This document shows, piece after piece, positions 29,411 to 40,900 of a stretch of 64,000 bases of DNA. Below the pieces are notes generated by a model. That model saw nothing but the letters and a program-made list of their open reading frames with translations, did not search any database and was not told the DNA's origin. The stretch covers positions 1,984,001 through 2,048,000 of the forward strand of contig NZ_CP028913.1 in assembly GCF_003070885.1 (NCBI RefSeq). The letters run 5' to 3'. This DNA is from Agromyces badenianii. Lineage in GTDB: Bacteria > Actinomycetota > Actinomycetes > Actinomycetales > Microbacteriaceae. The translations under genes were made by a program, and so were the position numbers. Within the stretch, counting starts at the first letter, position 1. The number at the start of each line of letters is the position of its first letter.

Positions 29411-30748
29411 ATGGCACTGACCGGTCGGTTCGCGCTCCTCGTCGCGCTCGGCATCGTGCCCGTCGTCATGGCGGGCGGCTCCGGTGCGGCCGAGGCGTGG
29501 CTCGCGCTGCTCGGCTGGCTCGTGCTCGTCATCGGCGCCGGCGTGCTCGACCTGTCGCTCGCGGCGTCGCCCCGGCGGGTGGCGGTGCGCCGTGAGCTCC
29601 CCGACCGGGTGCGGCTCGGCGAGTCGGTCACGGCCGTGCTCAGCATCGAGAACCTCGGGTCGAGGATGCTTCGCGCCACCGTGCGCGACGGCTGGGAACC
29701 GTCGGCCGGGGTGCTCGGCGCGAACCGCACCCGGCTGCGGATACCGCCGGCCGAACGGCGGCGCATCTCGCTCCGGCTGACGCCGTGGCGACGCGGCGAT
29801 CGGCGCACCGACCAGGTCACGATCCGGTCGGCCGGGCCGCTCGGGCTCTGGGCGCGACAGGCGACACTCGCCGCTCCCGGCCGCGTGCGCGTGCTGCCGC
29901 CCTTCCACTCGCGGGTGCACCTGCCGTCACGACTCACCCGCCTGCGCGAGCTCGACGGACGCACGCCGCTGCTCATCCGCGGGCAGGGCACCGAGTTCGA
30001 CTCCATCCGGGAATACGTGCGAGGCGACGACGTGCGCTCGATCGACTGGCGGGCGACCGCCCGGCACGCCGATCCCGAGGTTCCCGGCGGCATGCGGCTC
30101 ATGGTGCGCACCTGGCGGCCGGAGCGCGACCGGCGCATCGTGATCGTCACCGACACGTCACGCACCGCCGCCGCCAGGATCGCCGACGAGCCGCGCCTCG
30201 ACACGGCCTTCGAGGCCTCGCTGCTGCTCGCCGCGCTCGCCTCCCATGCCGGCGACCGGGTCGACTTCATCGCCTGGGACCGGCGCCTCCGTGGGCGCGT
30301 GCACGGAGCGAGCGGCCCAGAACTCCTCGCCCGCATGGTCGAGTCGATGGCCGGCATCGACGCCGAGCTAATCGAGGCCGACTGGGCGGCGATCCCCGCG
30401 CAGGTGCGGCGCATCACGAGCCGGCACGCGCTCGTGGTGCTGCTCACCTCTGCGGACTCGCCGGGCAGCTCCCGGGGCCTGCTCTCGGTGCTGCCGCAGC
30501 TGACCGCACGGCACACGGTGGTCGTGGCATCCGTCGCCGACCCGGCGCTCATCGACGCGGCGCGCACCCGTGACGATCTCGAGCAGGTCTACGCCGCTGC
30601 CGCCGCCGAACGCGGGCTGCTCGACGGCGAGCGCGTCGGCGCGGCGGTTCGGCGGCTCGGCGCCCTCACGGTGACGGGAGCGCCGCACGAGCTGCCGCCG
30701 GCGCTCGCCGACCTCTATCTCGAGCTGAAGGCGTCGGGCCGGCTCTGA
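29411..30748 (+). CDS. DUF58 domain protein, MoxR partner
   Basis: This 445-aa protein has two N-terminal membrane helices (residues 7-45), a beta-rich region, then the DUF58 signature GTEFDSIREYVRGDDVRSID followed by WRATAR, and a VWA-like C-terminal part (RIVIVTDTSRTAAA). DUF58 proteins are the usual partners of MoxR and are thought to be scaffold or adhesion-like factors at the membrane. It ends the operon that began at 25136. Confidence 0.9.
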   Translation: MALTGRFALLVALGIVPVVMAGGSGAAEAWLALLGWLVLVIGAGVLDLSLAASPRRVAVRRELPDRVRLGESVTAVLSIENLGSRMLRATVRDGWEPSAGVLGANRTRLRIPPAERRRISLRLTPWRRGDRRTDQVTIRSAGPLGLWARQATLAAPGRVRVLPPFHSRVHLPSRLTRLRELDGRTPLLIRGQGTEFDSIREYVRGDDVRSIDWRATARHADPEVPGGMRLMVRTWRPERDRRIVIVTDTSRTAAARIADEPRLDTAFEASLLLAALASHAGDRVDFIAWDRRLRGRVHGASGPELLARMVESMAGIDAELIEADWAAIPAQVRRITSRHALVVLLTSADSPGSSRGLLSVLPQLTARHTVVVASVADPALIDAARTRDDLEQVYAAAAAERGLLDGERVGAAVRRLGALTVTGAPHELPPALADLYLELKASGRL

Positions 30749-30779
30749 GCTCGACGGGCGGAGGCCGCGACGGCTGCAA

Positions 30780-30807
30780 GCGACGCTCAGCCCGCGACGC
30801 TCAGCCC
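30780..30807. repeat. 14-bp tandem duplication at the 3' end of the SpoIIM-like gene
   Basis: The unit gcgacgctcagccc occurs twice in a row (30780-30793 and 30794-30807) and a third partial copy follows. The stop codon of the minus-strand gene lies in the second copy. Confidence 0.7.
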
Positions 30808-31796
30808 GCGACGATGCGCCGCGCGCCCGCGTCGAACTCGAGAAGGTCGCCAGTCTCGCCGGCGAGCCGGGCACGGCGGCCGAGAACGAGCATGTAGGCG
30901 AGGAACCCGCCGAGCGCTGCCACGCCGATGCCGATCTTCACGGCCCACGGCCACGGGGCCGGAGTCACGAATCCCTCGATGATGCCCGAGACGAAGAGGA
31001 AGAAGACGAGCCCGATCGCGACGCTGAAGAGCGCCCGCGCGTCTTCGGCGAGTGCGACGCCGCGTGGCCGGGGGCCGGGCGAGACCCACGACCAGAAGAT
31101 GCGGAGTCCGGCGGCTGCGGCGACGAAGACGCACGTGAGCTCGAGAAGTCCGTGCGGCGCGATGTAGAGGAAGAAGGTGTCGGCCTCGTCGTAGGCGAAC
31201 ATGATGGCCGCAGTGATGCCGAGGTTCTGCGCGTTCTGGAGCACCACCCACGGAACCCAGACCCCGAGCACGCCGAAGGCGACGCACTGCGCGGCGATCC
31301 AGGCGTTGTTCGTCCACACCGCGCCGGCGAACGAGGCGGCCGGATTCTCCGAGTAGTAGGCGACGAAGCCCTCCTCGGCGATTCGGCGCAGTTCCTCCTC
31401 GCTGCCGAGCGACGCCAGCACGCGGGGGTCCGCACCGATCCACCACGCGTAGAGTGCGGCGACGGCGAACGTCACGGCGGCGACCGCGAGGGTCAGCCAC
31501 CGCAAGCGGTAGAGCGCCGCCGGCAGGCTCACCAGGGCGAAGCGGGTGAACTGGCGCAGCGGATTCTCGGGTGCGCCCGTGAAGGCCAGGCGCGCGCGGG
31601 CGAGCGAGACCGAGAGCCGATCGCCGAGGGCCGATGACCCGGCCGTCGCCTGCGCGAGGGAGAGGTCGGATGCCGCGCTCTGATACCGCTCGATGAGCTC
31701 ATCGGCTTCGGCGCCGTCGAGTCGTCTCCGACGTGCGAGCGCGTCGAGCCGTTGCCAGTCGTCGTGACGGGCGGAGGCGAGCGCATCGAGGTCCAT
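30801..31796 (-). CDS. SpoIIM-like (stage II sporulation protein M, DUF95) membrane protein
   Basis: The 331-aa protein has a charged N-terminus (ARRRRLDGAEADELIERYQS) and about six membrane helices with the family pattern NNAWIAAQCVAFGVLGVWVP, QNAQNLG, and APHGLLELTCVFVAAAAGLR. Homologues in non-sporulating Actinobacteria accompany RDD, MoxR and DUF58 genes. It is divergent from the RDD gene, only 17 bp away. Function unknown; probably an envelope complex with its neighbours. Confidence 0.85.
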   Translation of the reverse strand: MDLDALASARHDDWQRLDALARRRRLDGAEADELIERYQSAASDLSLAQATAGSSALGDRLSVSLARARLAFTGAPENPLRQFTRFALVSLPAALYRLRWLTLAVAAVTFAVAALYAWWIGADPRVLASLGSEEELRRIAEEGFVAYYSENPAASFAGAVWTNNAWIAAQCVAFGVLGVWVPWVVLQNAQNLGITAAIMFAYDEADTFFLYIAPHGLLELTCVFVAAAAGLRIFWSWVSPGPRPRGVALAEDARALFSVAIGLVFFLFVSGIIEGFVTPAPWPWAVKIGIGVAALGGFLAYMLVLGRRARLAGETGDLLEFDAGARRIVAG

Positions 31797-31804
31797 CTGC
31801 TTGA

Positions 31805-31810
31805 ATACTA
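31805..31810 (-). promoter_or_regulatory. -10 box for the SpoIIM-like gene in a 17-bp divergent gap
   Basis: TAGTAT on the minus strand lies 8 nt before the ATG at 31796. The whole gap to the divergent RDD gene is 17 bp, so each promoter must overlap the other gene's start. Confidence 0.4.
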
Positions 31811-31813
31811 CCC

Positions 31814-32656
31814 ATGGCCGAAGCCCCCGCCGTCGCGCAGCGAGTCGCCCGATTCGACGACGAAGGCGTGCTCACCGGTGAGGCTGTGGCGCTCGACATC
31901 CGACCCGCCAGCGCCCTCATCCGGGCCGGCGGCGCGGCCATCGACGTGCTCGTCTCGGTGGCCCTCATTCTCGGCCTGCTGCTGGCGCTCGCGGGGCTCG
32001 GCATCGACCAGACCGGGTTTCAGGCCATCATGACGGCCGGCATCGTGACCTGCATCGTCATCGTGCCGACCGCCGTCGAGACCGCGTCGCACGGGCGTTC
32101 CCTCGGCAAGCTCGCCCTGGGCCTCCGGGTCGTGCGAGACGACGGCGGGGCGATCGGATTCCGGCACGCCTTCATCCGCGCACTCACCGGCGTCGTCGAG
32201 ATCTACCTGACGTTCGGCGGTCTGGCCGTGCTCGTCGGCTTCCTGAATCCCTCGTCGAAACGCCTCGGCGACCTGCTCGCCGGCACGCACGCGCAGGTCG
32301 AGCGGGTGCCGAGACTGCCCTCCACGGCGTTCGGCGTGCCCGCGGAGCTCGTCGGCTGGGCGGCCATCGCAGATGTGGGGCGCCTGCCCGACCCGCTCGC
32401 TCGTCGGGTCGCGGCGTTCTTCGCCAACGTCGAGCATCTCGTGCCCGAGAGCCGCGCCCGCGTCGCGGCATCCCTCGTCGCCGAGGTCGCACCGTTCGTC
32501 TCGCCGCTGCCCGATGCCGCGCCCGAGCGCTTCCTCGCCGGCGTCGCCGCCCTGCGGCGCGAGCGTGACGCCGTGGCGCTCGCGCTCGTCGACGCGCGCA
32601 TGGCGTCGCTCGCGCCCGTGCTCACGGCGACCCCGCCCGGGTTCCCCGAGCGCTGA
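31814..32656 (+). CDS. RDD family membrane protein
   Basis: The 280-aa protein contains the RDD domain: IRAGGAAIDVLVSVALILGL, then HGRSLGKLALGLRVVRDDGG with three to four membrane helices in the first 160 residues. The C-terminal 110 residues are soluble and include LPDPLARRVAAFFANVEHLV. RDD proteins are linked to ion or small-solute exchange in some bacteria. Its pairing with the SpoIIM-like gene is conserved in Actinobacteria. Confidence 0.86.
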   Translation: MAEAPAVAQRVARFDDEGVLTGEAVALDIRPASALIRAGGAAIDVLVSVALILGLLLALAGLGIDQTGFQAIMTAGIVTCIVIVPTAVETASHGRSLGKLALGLRVVRDDGGAIGFRHAFIRALTGVVEIYLTFGGLAVLVGFLNPSSKRLGDLLAGTHAQVERVPRLPSTAFGVPAELVGWAAIADVGRLPDPLARRVAAFFANVEHLVPESRARVAASLVAEVAPFVSPLPDAAPERFLAGVAALRRERDAVALALVDARMASLAPVLTATPPGFPER

Positions 32657-32688
32657 CCCGACCCGCTCGCCTCGTCGACCGGCCGCTC

Positions 32689-32719
32689 GACGGATGCCGC
32701 GGGCCCCGCGACATCCGTC
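32689..32719. terminator. hairpin between RDD and ahcY genes
   Basis: Arms gacggatg/catccgtc and cgcgg/ccgcg (one C-A mismatch, 3-nt loop) form a 14-bp stem between the convergent RDD and ahcY stops. Confidence 0.6.
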
Positions 32720-32725
32720 ACCGCA

Positions 32726-34207
<1,482 letters not shown>

Positions 34208-34353
34208 GAGCCCATTCTCGCAGGCACCGAGGATGGTTGCGGGCAAGCGTCCCGTTCTCGAGCCTGCCGAGCACGCGTCGCGGCGCTAGCGCGCCTCGAG
34301 CGCTACGGCTGCCGCCTTTCGTGAGCTCGGGCGTCGCTCCGCGCGGCGCGGGC

Positions 34354-35787
34354 TCACGCGCGGATGAGCGCGAGCACCTCGTCGCGAATCGCCGCCATCG
34401 TCGGGGCATCCCCGCCCTCGGCGTTCAGGCGCAACAGCGGCTCGGTGTTCGAGGGCCGCACGTTGAACCACCAGAACGCCTCATCGCCGCTCGTCACGCC
34501 TGTGACGGTGAGGCCGTCGAGTTCGTCGAACTCGGCCCGGTCGGTGAACGCCTCGACGATGCGCGTGTAGGCGGCGGGTACGTCGTCGACGACCGAGTTG
34601 ATCTCGCCCGACAGCGAGTAGGGCGTGAAGCGGGTCGACATCTCGGAGAGCGGCGCCTGTTGCGCGCCGAACTCGGCGAGCACGTGCATGGCCGCGAGCA
34701 TGCCGTTGTCGGCGCCCCAGAAGTCGCGGAAGTAGTAGTGCGCCGAGTGCTCGCCGCCGAAGACGGCACCGGTCGCCCTCATCTCGTCTTTGATGAGCGA
34801 ATGGCCGACCCTGGTGCGCACGGGCGTCGCCCCGGCCTCTTCGATCGCCTCGGGAACGAACCGCGAGGTGATGAGGTTGTGGAGGACCGCGACATCGGTC
34901 TCTCCCGCGGCGCGCACGCGCGCGATCTCGCGGACGGCGACGATCGCCGCGACGGCCGACGGGTTCACGGCGCCGCCCTGCTCGTCGACCACGAAGCACC
35001 GGTCGGCATCGCCGTCGAAGGCGAGCCCGAGATCGGCACCGTGCTCGACGACGGCCCGCTGCAGGTCGACGAGGTTGGCGGGCTCCAGCGGGTTCGCCTC
35101 GTGGTTCGGGAAGGTGCCGTCGAGCTCGAAGTAGAGCGGCACGATCTCGAGCGGCAGCTCGGGGAGCCCTGCGGCCGTGCCGAGCACGGCCGGCACGGTG
35201 AGCCCGCCCATGCCGTTGCCTGCGTCGACCACGATCTTCAGCGGCCGGATGCCGCTGAGGTCGACGAGCGAGCGCAGGTAGGCCGCGTAGTCGGCGAGCA
35301 CGTCGGCGTTCGTGACCGAGCCGGTCGCCTCGACCGAGGAGATGCCCTGCTCGAGGAAGTCGACGGCGCGGTCGCGGATCGCGGCGAGGCCCGTGTCGAG
35401 CGAGATGCCCTGGGCGCCCGCACGGGAGAACTTGATGCCGTTGTAGGCGGCGGGGTTGTGGCTCGCCGTGAACATCGCGGCCGGCGCGTTCAGCGAGCCC
35501 GAGGCGAAGTAGCTCTCATCGGTCGAGCAGAGCCCGATCGAGACGACGTCGGCACCGCGCGCGACGGCGCCCCGGGCGAACGCCTCGGCGAAGCCGGGCG
35601 ACGAGTCGCGCATGTCGTGGCCGACGACGACACGCCCGCCCCCGGCGCCGACCTCGTCGACGAATGCCGCGGCGAGCGCCTCGACGGTCTCGGCGGTGAG
35701 CCCTTCGCCGACGATTCCGCGGACGTCGTAGGCCTTCACGATCTCGTCGAGGCGCGCTCGAGCGCCGGATGATGGAGCGGGAGTCAT
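34354..35787 (-). CDS. manB: phosphomannomutase/phosphoglucomutase ManB
   Basis: This 477-aa alpha-D-phosphohexomutase interconverts mannose-6-P and mannose-1-P for GDP-mannose. Phosphoserine loop TASHNPAAYNG, metal loop AFDGDADRCF, sugar-binding segment GGEHSAHYYFRDFWGADNG, and C-terminal phosphate-binding RPSNTEPLLRLNAEG are all visible. The first 4 nt overlap the end of the DUF3499 gene. It supplies mannose for the glycans made by the nearby glycosyltransferases. Confidence 0.94.
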   Translation of the reverse strand: MTPAPSSGARARLDEIVKAYDVRGIVGEGLTAETVEALAAAFVDEVGAGGGRVVVGHDMRDSSPGFAEAFARGAVARGADVVSIGLCSTDESYFASGSLNAPAAMFTASHNPAAYNGIKFSRAGAQGISLDTGLAAIRDRAVDFLEQGISSVEATGSVTNADVLADYAAYLRSLVDLSGIRPLKIVVDAGNGMGGLTVPAVLGTAAGLPELPLEIVPLYFELDGTFPNHEANPLEPANLVDLQRAVVEHGADLGLAFDGDADRCFVVDEQGGAVNPSAVAAIVAVREIARVRAAGETDVAVLHNLITSRFVPEAIEEAGATPVRTRVGHSLIKDEMRATGAVFGGEHSAHYYFRDFWGADNGMLAAMHVLAEFGAQQAPLSEMSTRFTPYSLSGEINSVVDDVPAAYTRIVEAFTDRAEFDELDGLTVTGVTSGDEAFWWFNVRPSNTEPLLRLNAEGGDAPTMAAIRDEVLALIRA

Positions 35788-35999
35788 GCCTTGAAACCTA
35801 CCCCACCGAGTCCGACGTGCCTCACGACCTGCCAGCCGACCGGCGCCGAGGTGCGCTCGGCGTGGCGGGCGCAGAGGTCGTAGCCGTGCGGCTCACGGGT
35901 GAGGGCGAGCGGGCCGAGCACGGCCATGGAATCCGCATAGTCGAACGTCAGCGTCGCGACCGCCTCGGCGGCGCATGCGGTGCGCGAACAACGTCTCAT
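35784..35999 (-). CDS. DUF3499 family small protein
   Basis: A 71-aa protein with the zinc-ribbon-like pattern MRRCSRTACAAEAVATLTFD, then YDLCARHAERTSAP, and a C-terminal GWQVVRH, which is the DUF3499 pattern. The four ligand-type residues (Cys4, Cys9, Cys and His in LCARH) suggest metal binding. It overlaps manB by 4 nt and resembles M. tuberculosis Rv3258c in position. Function unknown. Confidence 0.84.
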   Translation of the reverse strand: MRRCSRTACAAEAVATLTFDYADSMAVLGPLALTREPHGYDLCARHAERTSAPVGWQVVRHVGLGGVGFKA

Positions 36000-36031
36000 G
36001 GCTCCACCAGATTAGCGAGCGTCGCGGACAT

Positions 36032-36037
36032 TACGAT
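36032..36037 (+). promoter_or_regulatory. -10 box of a probable leaderless promoter (zincin-like gene)
   Basis: TACGAT is followed by 7 nt and the ATG at 36045. A purine-rich ggaggg lies directly before that ATG but too close for normal ribosome binding, favouring leaderless translation. Confidence 0.42.
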
Positions 36038-36044
36038 GGAGGGT

Positions 36045-36488
36045 ATGCCGAGATCCCGTCGTGTCGCGTCCGAGCCCCGCTCGCCCCGGCGACTCGCGCG
36101 AGATCGTCACGGTCGAGGGCTCCGCTCCGCCGTCACCGGCCCGCACCTGCCGATGCTGCACAACCGGCTCGACGAGTTTGAGCTCATCGTCGGCACCACC
36201 GCGGCATACCTGCGCGGTCTCTGGCCAGAACTCGACGGCGTCGTCTTCGAGGTCGCGCAGGGACCGGCCGAGGCGATCCACGACGACCACGTCGATCGAT
36301 GGAAGGTCTTCCACGACGAGCGCCGCATCGTGTTCTACCGTCTGCCGATCGTGCGCTTCCTCCGCCTGCAGGAGGGCGAGGAACGTGAAGAGAAGCTCCT
36401 CATCGAGAGCTGCGTCTTCCGGGCGATCGCCGATCTGCTCGGCAAAGACCCCTGGGAACTCGCGCCAGGACGCTACCGGCACCTCTGA
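36045..36488 (+). CDS. zincin_1/DUF1025 family protein with lost HExxH
   Basis: The 147-aa protein has the actinobacterial family pattern: basic N-terminus RDRHGRGLRSAVTGPHLP, central FELIVGTTAAYLRGLWPE, and IVFYRLPIVRFLRLQ. Where related metallopeptidases carry HExxH, this one reads SCVFRAIADLLGKDPWEL, so no zinc site is present. It probably is not an active protease. ATG 36036 gives three more residues; ATG 36045 is preferred because of the -10 spacing. It stands divergent from DUF3499 as Rv3259 does in M. tuberculosis. Confidence 0.7.
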   Translation: MPRSRRVASEPRSPRRLARDRHGRGLRSAVTGPHLPMLHNRLDEFELIVGTTAAYLRGLWPELDGVVFEVAQGPAEAIHDDHVDRWKVFHDERRIVFYRLPIVRFLRLQEGEEREEKLLIESCVFRAIADLLGKDPWELAPGRYRHL

Positions 36489-36531
36489 GTCGCGACGGGC
36501 GCACCTGCTCCCGACTCCGCGACGGCTCGCG

Positions 36532-37995
36532 CTACCTCGGGAACACCCGAATGGGCGCGTCGAGCGGTCCGGGCGGCTGCACGCCGAACGATGCCAGCTC
36601 CCCCGCGCCCGAGAACGACACCGATGCGTGCACCCCGGCGACACCGGAGAGCGTCACGATCGCGCCGGCGGGGACATCGACGGATGCCGCTGAGCCCGCC
36701 TCGATCGTGACGGCTCGGCTCTCGCCGTCGATCGCGAGCAGCACCTCGGCGACATCCCCGCCTTCGTTGGCGAGGTGCAGCACCGGCGACGGCCCCTCGG
36801 GCACCGCGACGACCGCCTCGTCGAGCAGCGGTGCGGTCGAGACGGTCCAGGCGAGATCGACGGATGCCGCGGCATCCGTCTCGCCCGGCGCCGGCTCGCC
36901 CGCTGCACTGCCGGTGGTCGCACGCGCCGCGGCGACGATGGGTCCGTCGGCCTCGAGCCGCACGGTGTACGAGCCCGCTTCGAGCACGCCGAGCGGTACG
37001 TCGGTCGCCCGACCGGGCTGCAACGTCACCTCGATCGTCGAACCGCCGGCACCCGATTCGGGCACGAGCCCGACCGACACGTCGACCGGCTCGTCGCCGG
37101 TGGCGAGCACGCGCAGAGCGGGGAACGCGTCGCCATCGGCATGGTCCTCGGCAGGGTCGACGCCACCCGATTCGGCGACGACGAAGCCCGGAATGACCTG
37201 ACGGGTCGCAGGCATCGCGGCGACGCCCGTGAACTCGACCCCGGCCGGCGACAGGCCGTCGACGGCGTACTGTTCGAGTGCCGCCGCGATCATGCCGCCC
37301 GTGCTCGTGATGTGCACCACCGGGGACGTCAGGTTCGGAGCGAGCCCCGCGAGGGACACCGTGCGCTGGGTGCGGGCGGGAACGATGATGCCGAGCGCGG
37401 AGCCGGCGTCGATCGCGCCGGTCTCCCCGATCACGCGCACGTCGACGGTGGCGGCGACGTCGGTGGGGTTCGACAGCGACACGAGACTCGTGCGACCGAG
37501 CGTCGTCGCGCCGGCCACGAGCCACGACTCGGCGCTCGCCTCCGCGCACGCGGTCGCGACGAACCCGGCGATCGTCTCCGTGGCCGCCGACTGCGACTGC
37601 GCCCCGGCGAACATGCCGGCATCGACGGACCCCGGCTCGACCGCGATCACCACCGGGGTGCCGTCTCGATCGGCCTGCGGGTTGCCCGGCGCGGCGAGCG
37701 GCGTCTCGATGATCTCGGCGTCGTCGGGGTCGGCACCCGCGACGAGATCGGCGGAACCGATCGACGATGCCGTGGTCGCGGCGGCGGCGTCATCGGCGAG
37801 GGTGAGCAGCGGGCCAGGGCAGACGCGCTGCTGCAGGCTCTCGGCCGGCTGCACGACGAGCGACGGCGGCGTCACCCGGTGCTCGGGCCACGGCACGAGG
37901 GCTGCCGCGCTGAGGGCGGCGGCGGCGACGCCCGCCGCCACGAGGAATCCGGCAGCGCGGCCGCCGATTCGTGCGATGGTGCGGCTAGCGGGCAT
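36532..37995 (-). CDS. DUF5719 family secreted/membrane-anchored protein
   Basis: The 487-aa protein has one N-terminal membrane helix (about 13-35) and an extracytoplasmic region of repeated beta-domains (SLVSLSNPTDVAATVDVRVI, HLANEGGDVAEVLLAID, ending LDAPIRVFPR). DUF5719 proteins are encoded next to the large membrane glycosyltransferase in many Actinobacteria. The start overlaps the glycosyltransferase 3' end by 11 nt, so the two are coupled. Role unknown; probably an envelope partner of that enzyme. Confidence 0.75.
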   Translation of the reverse strand: MPASRTIARIGGRAAGFLVAAGVAAAALSAAALVPWPEHRVTPPSLVVQPAESLQQRVCPGPLLTLADDAAAATTASSIGSADLVAGADPDDAEIIETPLAAPGNPQADRDGTPVVIAVEPGSVDAGMFAGAQSQSAATETIAGFVATACAEASAESWLVAGATTLGRTSLVSLSNPTDVAATVDVRVIGETGAIDAGSALGIIVPARTQRTVSLAGLAPNLTSPVVHITSTGGMIAAALEQYAVDGLSPAGVEFTGVAAMPATRQVIPGFVVAESGGVDPAEDHADGDAFPALRVLATGDEPVDVSVGLVPESGAGGSTIEVTLQPGRATDVPLGVLEAGSYTVRLEADGPIVAAARATTGSAAGEPAPGETDAAASVDLAWTVSTAPLLDEAVVAVPEGPSPVLHLANEGGDVAEVLLAIDGESRAVTIEAGSAASVDVPAGAIVTLSGVAGVHASVSFSGAGELASFGVQPPGPLDAPIRVFPR

Positions 37996-40900
37996 CGTCG
38001 TCTCCCTTCGGCTCCGTCGGTCCGGCGGCGTCGGGCTCGATCGGCTCGGGCTCGATCGGCTCGGGCTCGATCGGGCGGCGTTCGGTCGGTTCGGGCTCGA
38101 TCGGGCGGCGTTCGGTCGCATCGGTCTCGATCGCATCGGCGCCAGTCTCATCGGGCTCAGTCACGTCGGCACCGTCCGATACCGCTTCGGCTGCTTCGGG
38201 GCCGGCATCGCCGTCGACCGGAGTCGCCCGACGCGGCGTGCGCGTCCCTCGCGACTTCCGCGACTTCGCCGGGCGCCGCCGCACCGGCCGCCGGTCGGCC
38301 TCGCGACCGGCACCGGTCGGGATCGAGAGCAGCAGGGTCGCGCCGATCAGGATGATCTGCACCGCGGTGATGATTCCCGTGAGCACGCCGCCGGCACCCG
38401 CCGGGATCTGTGCGGCCGGGGCATCCGGTTCGGCGGCACCGAACCGCCAGAGCGTGCCGAAGTCGGTCTCGCCGACGGCCACGAGCGCGGCATTTCCGTC
38501 GAGTGCCGTGCGCGCCCTCGCAGCGGTCGCCTCCGCCTCCCGGTCGTCGCCGGTCGGTGCGGTGAGCAGCACGAACGAGACGCCGAACTCGCGGATCGCG
38601 GCGTCCGGGTCGAACCCGCTGCGAGAGGCGAGGTTGCCGGCGATCTCGGCCAGTTCCTCCTCCGCCTCGCTCATCCCCTCACGGGTCTGCTCGAGGGTCG
38701 ACTGCTCGTCGAGCGTGGCACCAGCGCCGCGTTCGAGCGTCGCCCTGATGCTGCCGTCGTCTTCGGGCTGGATGCGCAACGTCGTGACACGCGGGTCGCT
38801 GTCGGCCTCGGCGCCGACGAATGCGGGCAGCGTGCGCTCGGCCGCGGGCGCGATCGCGGTCGACGCGGTGGCGATGCCGAGGCCCGTCGGCAGCACCGCG
38901 GCGATCACTCCGACGGCGACCACCCACGCGAGCACCGCGCCGCCGCGGCGCACTGCGCTGAGCGCGACGACGGCCGCGAGGACGAGGCCGAGCCAGGCGA
39001 GGCTCAGTCCGGCGCCGGTCCAGAGCAGCACGGCCTCCGGACCGGCGACCGCGACGGCCACGTGCGCCGCGGCCACGGCGGTCGCGAAGCCGAGCAGGGC
39101 GATGCCGAGGCCGAGCAGCGCGGCACGGATGCCCGGCGCGAGCACGGCCGCGAGGGCGGCGACGAGCAGTGGCAGCACGAGGAGGGTGAGAAGCAGCTTC
39201 GGGTCGAGGGAGACGGCGTCGCCGAGGAACTCGCCCCAACCGCCCCAGGGCGCTCCGGGGAAGCCGAGCGCCAGCTGCCACACCGACGGCGACGTGCTCT
39301 GGAGCGGCAGGCCGGGGTCGGCGAGCAGTCCGAACGGGTTCGCGCGCCCGATCTGTTCGAGCACGAGCGGACCGGCGAGCACGAGCGCCGGCAACGGCAG
39401 CCCGGCCAGGCGCACCGCCGCACGTCCGCTCACGGCGATTCCGACGAGCCAGGCCACGACCAGCGCCGGGGCGAGGCTCGGTGCCGCGGCGATCACCGCG
39501 GCGAACAGCAGCGAGGCGGTCGCTGCCGCCGCCCACGACGTCGCCGCACCGAAGACGGCGAAGGCGAGCCAGCCGAGGAGCACGTGCGCGAGCACGGCGC
39601 CCGGCCGGCCGTCGGCGAGCGCGACGAGCAGTGGCGGGGCGAGACCCCAGACGAGCGCGGCGACGGCTCGCACCGAACCGCGCTCGGTCAGACGCGACGC
39701 CGCGAACCAGCCGCCGAGCGTCGCGACGGGCACCGCCAGGAGCCACAGCAGCACGAGCCCGAACGACGGCGCCCAGAACGCGATCGATCCGAGCACGGCG
39801 AGCGCGGCCGCGAAGGGGTCGGCGGCGCCGACGAAACCGGTGCCGATGTCACGCCACCCGTAGGCGGCATTGCGCCACAGTTCGGCGACCCCGCTCGACA
39901 GCGGGAGGATGCCGCCGCCGCTGATCCCCCGCGCGCCGAGCAACCAGGTGAAGAGGGCGACGGATGCCGCGACCGACGCGAGCAGCACCCAGCCGCCGCC
40001 CGTGCCGAGGAACTGCAGCTCGTGCTTGCGGCCGCGGGCCCGTGTGCGCCGCGCCTCAGCCGCGTGCTGGCGACGCCGACGCACCTCGTCGGGCTGCATC
40101 CGCAACGGAGCGATCGCCGACCAGCCGACGGTGCGCGCGGACTTGAGCCTCCGCCGCGCCCGCGCCACGCGCATGCCCGAGAACATCGTGCCGAGCGCCG
40201 CCGAGAACTCCCCCGGGATCGCGCCCGGCGACTTCACGAGCAGCAACCTGATCGAGCGGATGATCGCGAGCGGCAGGAAGAGGAGCCAGTGCAACGGCAC
40301 GGCGGCCGCGGGGGCGTACACCAAACGGCGATGGAGCGCTGCCGCACGAGCGGCGCGGGTGCGCCGTCGGCTCGCGCGGGCGCGCGGGTCGGCGGGCGGC
40401 CCTGCGACGCCGTCGCCGGCGAACAGCACGATCGCGTCGGGCACCACCGAGACCCGGTGCCCGGCGAGGCGAGCGCGGATCGAGAAGTCGAGGGCGTCGT
40501 CGACGGTCGGCAGCGCCGGATCGAATCCGTCGAGCGAGCGCCAGACCGTGTGCCGCACGAGGATCGCCGCCGGGTCGAGGCCGAGCACATCGCTCAGGCC
40601 GTCGTGCTGCCCCTGGTCGAGTTCGTCGGCGACGAGTGCCTCGCTTCGCCCGAATCGCGTGATCGTGCGACCGAAGGTGGCGATGCGGTCGGAGTCGTCC
40701 CACTCGCGGAGCTTCGGTCCGGCGATCGCGACGGACTTCGCCGTCTCGAGCGTCGCGACGAGCCGCTCGAGCGCCTCGGGGGCGGGTGCGGTGTCCTCGG
40801 CGAGCAGCCAGAGCGCATCGCGGTCGGAGGTCGGCGCATCGAGCACCCGCTCCGCGGCACGCACGGCCTCGCCGAACGAGAGTCGCTGGGAGAGCTCGAC

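Noticed and set aside
34208..34353. Riboswitch upstream of ahcY or terminator downstream of manB
   Set aside because: The gap contains GC-rich partial inverted repeats but no convincing stem or known aptamer pattern.
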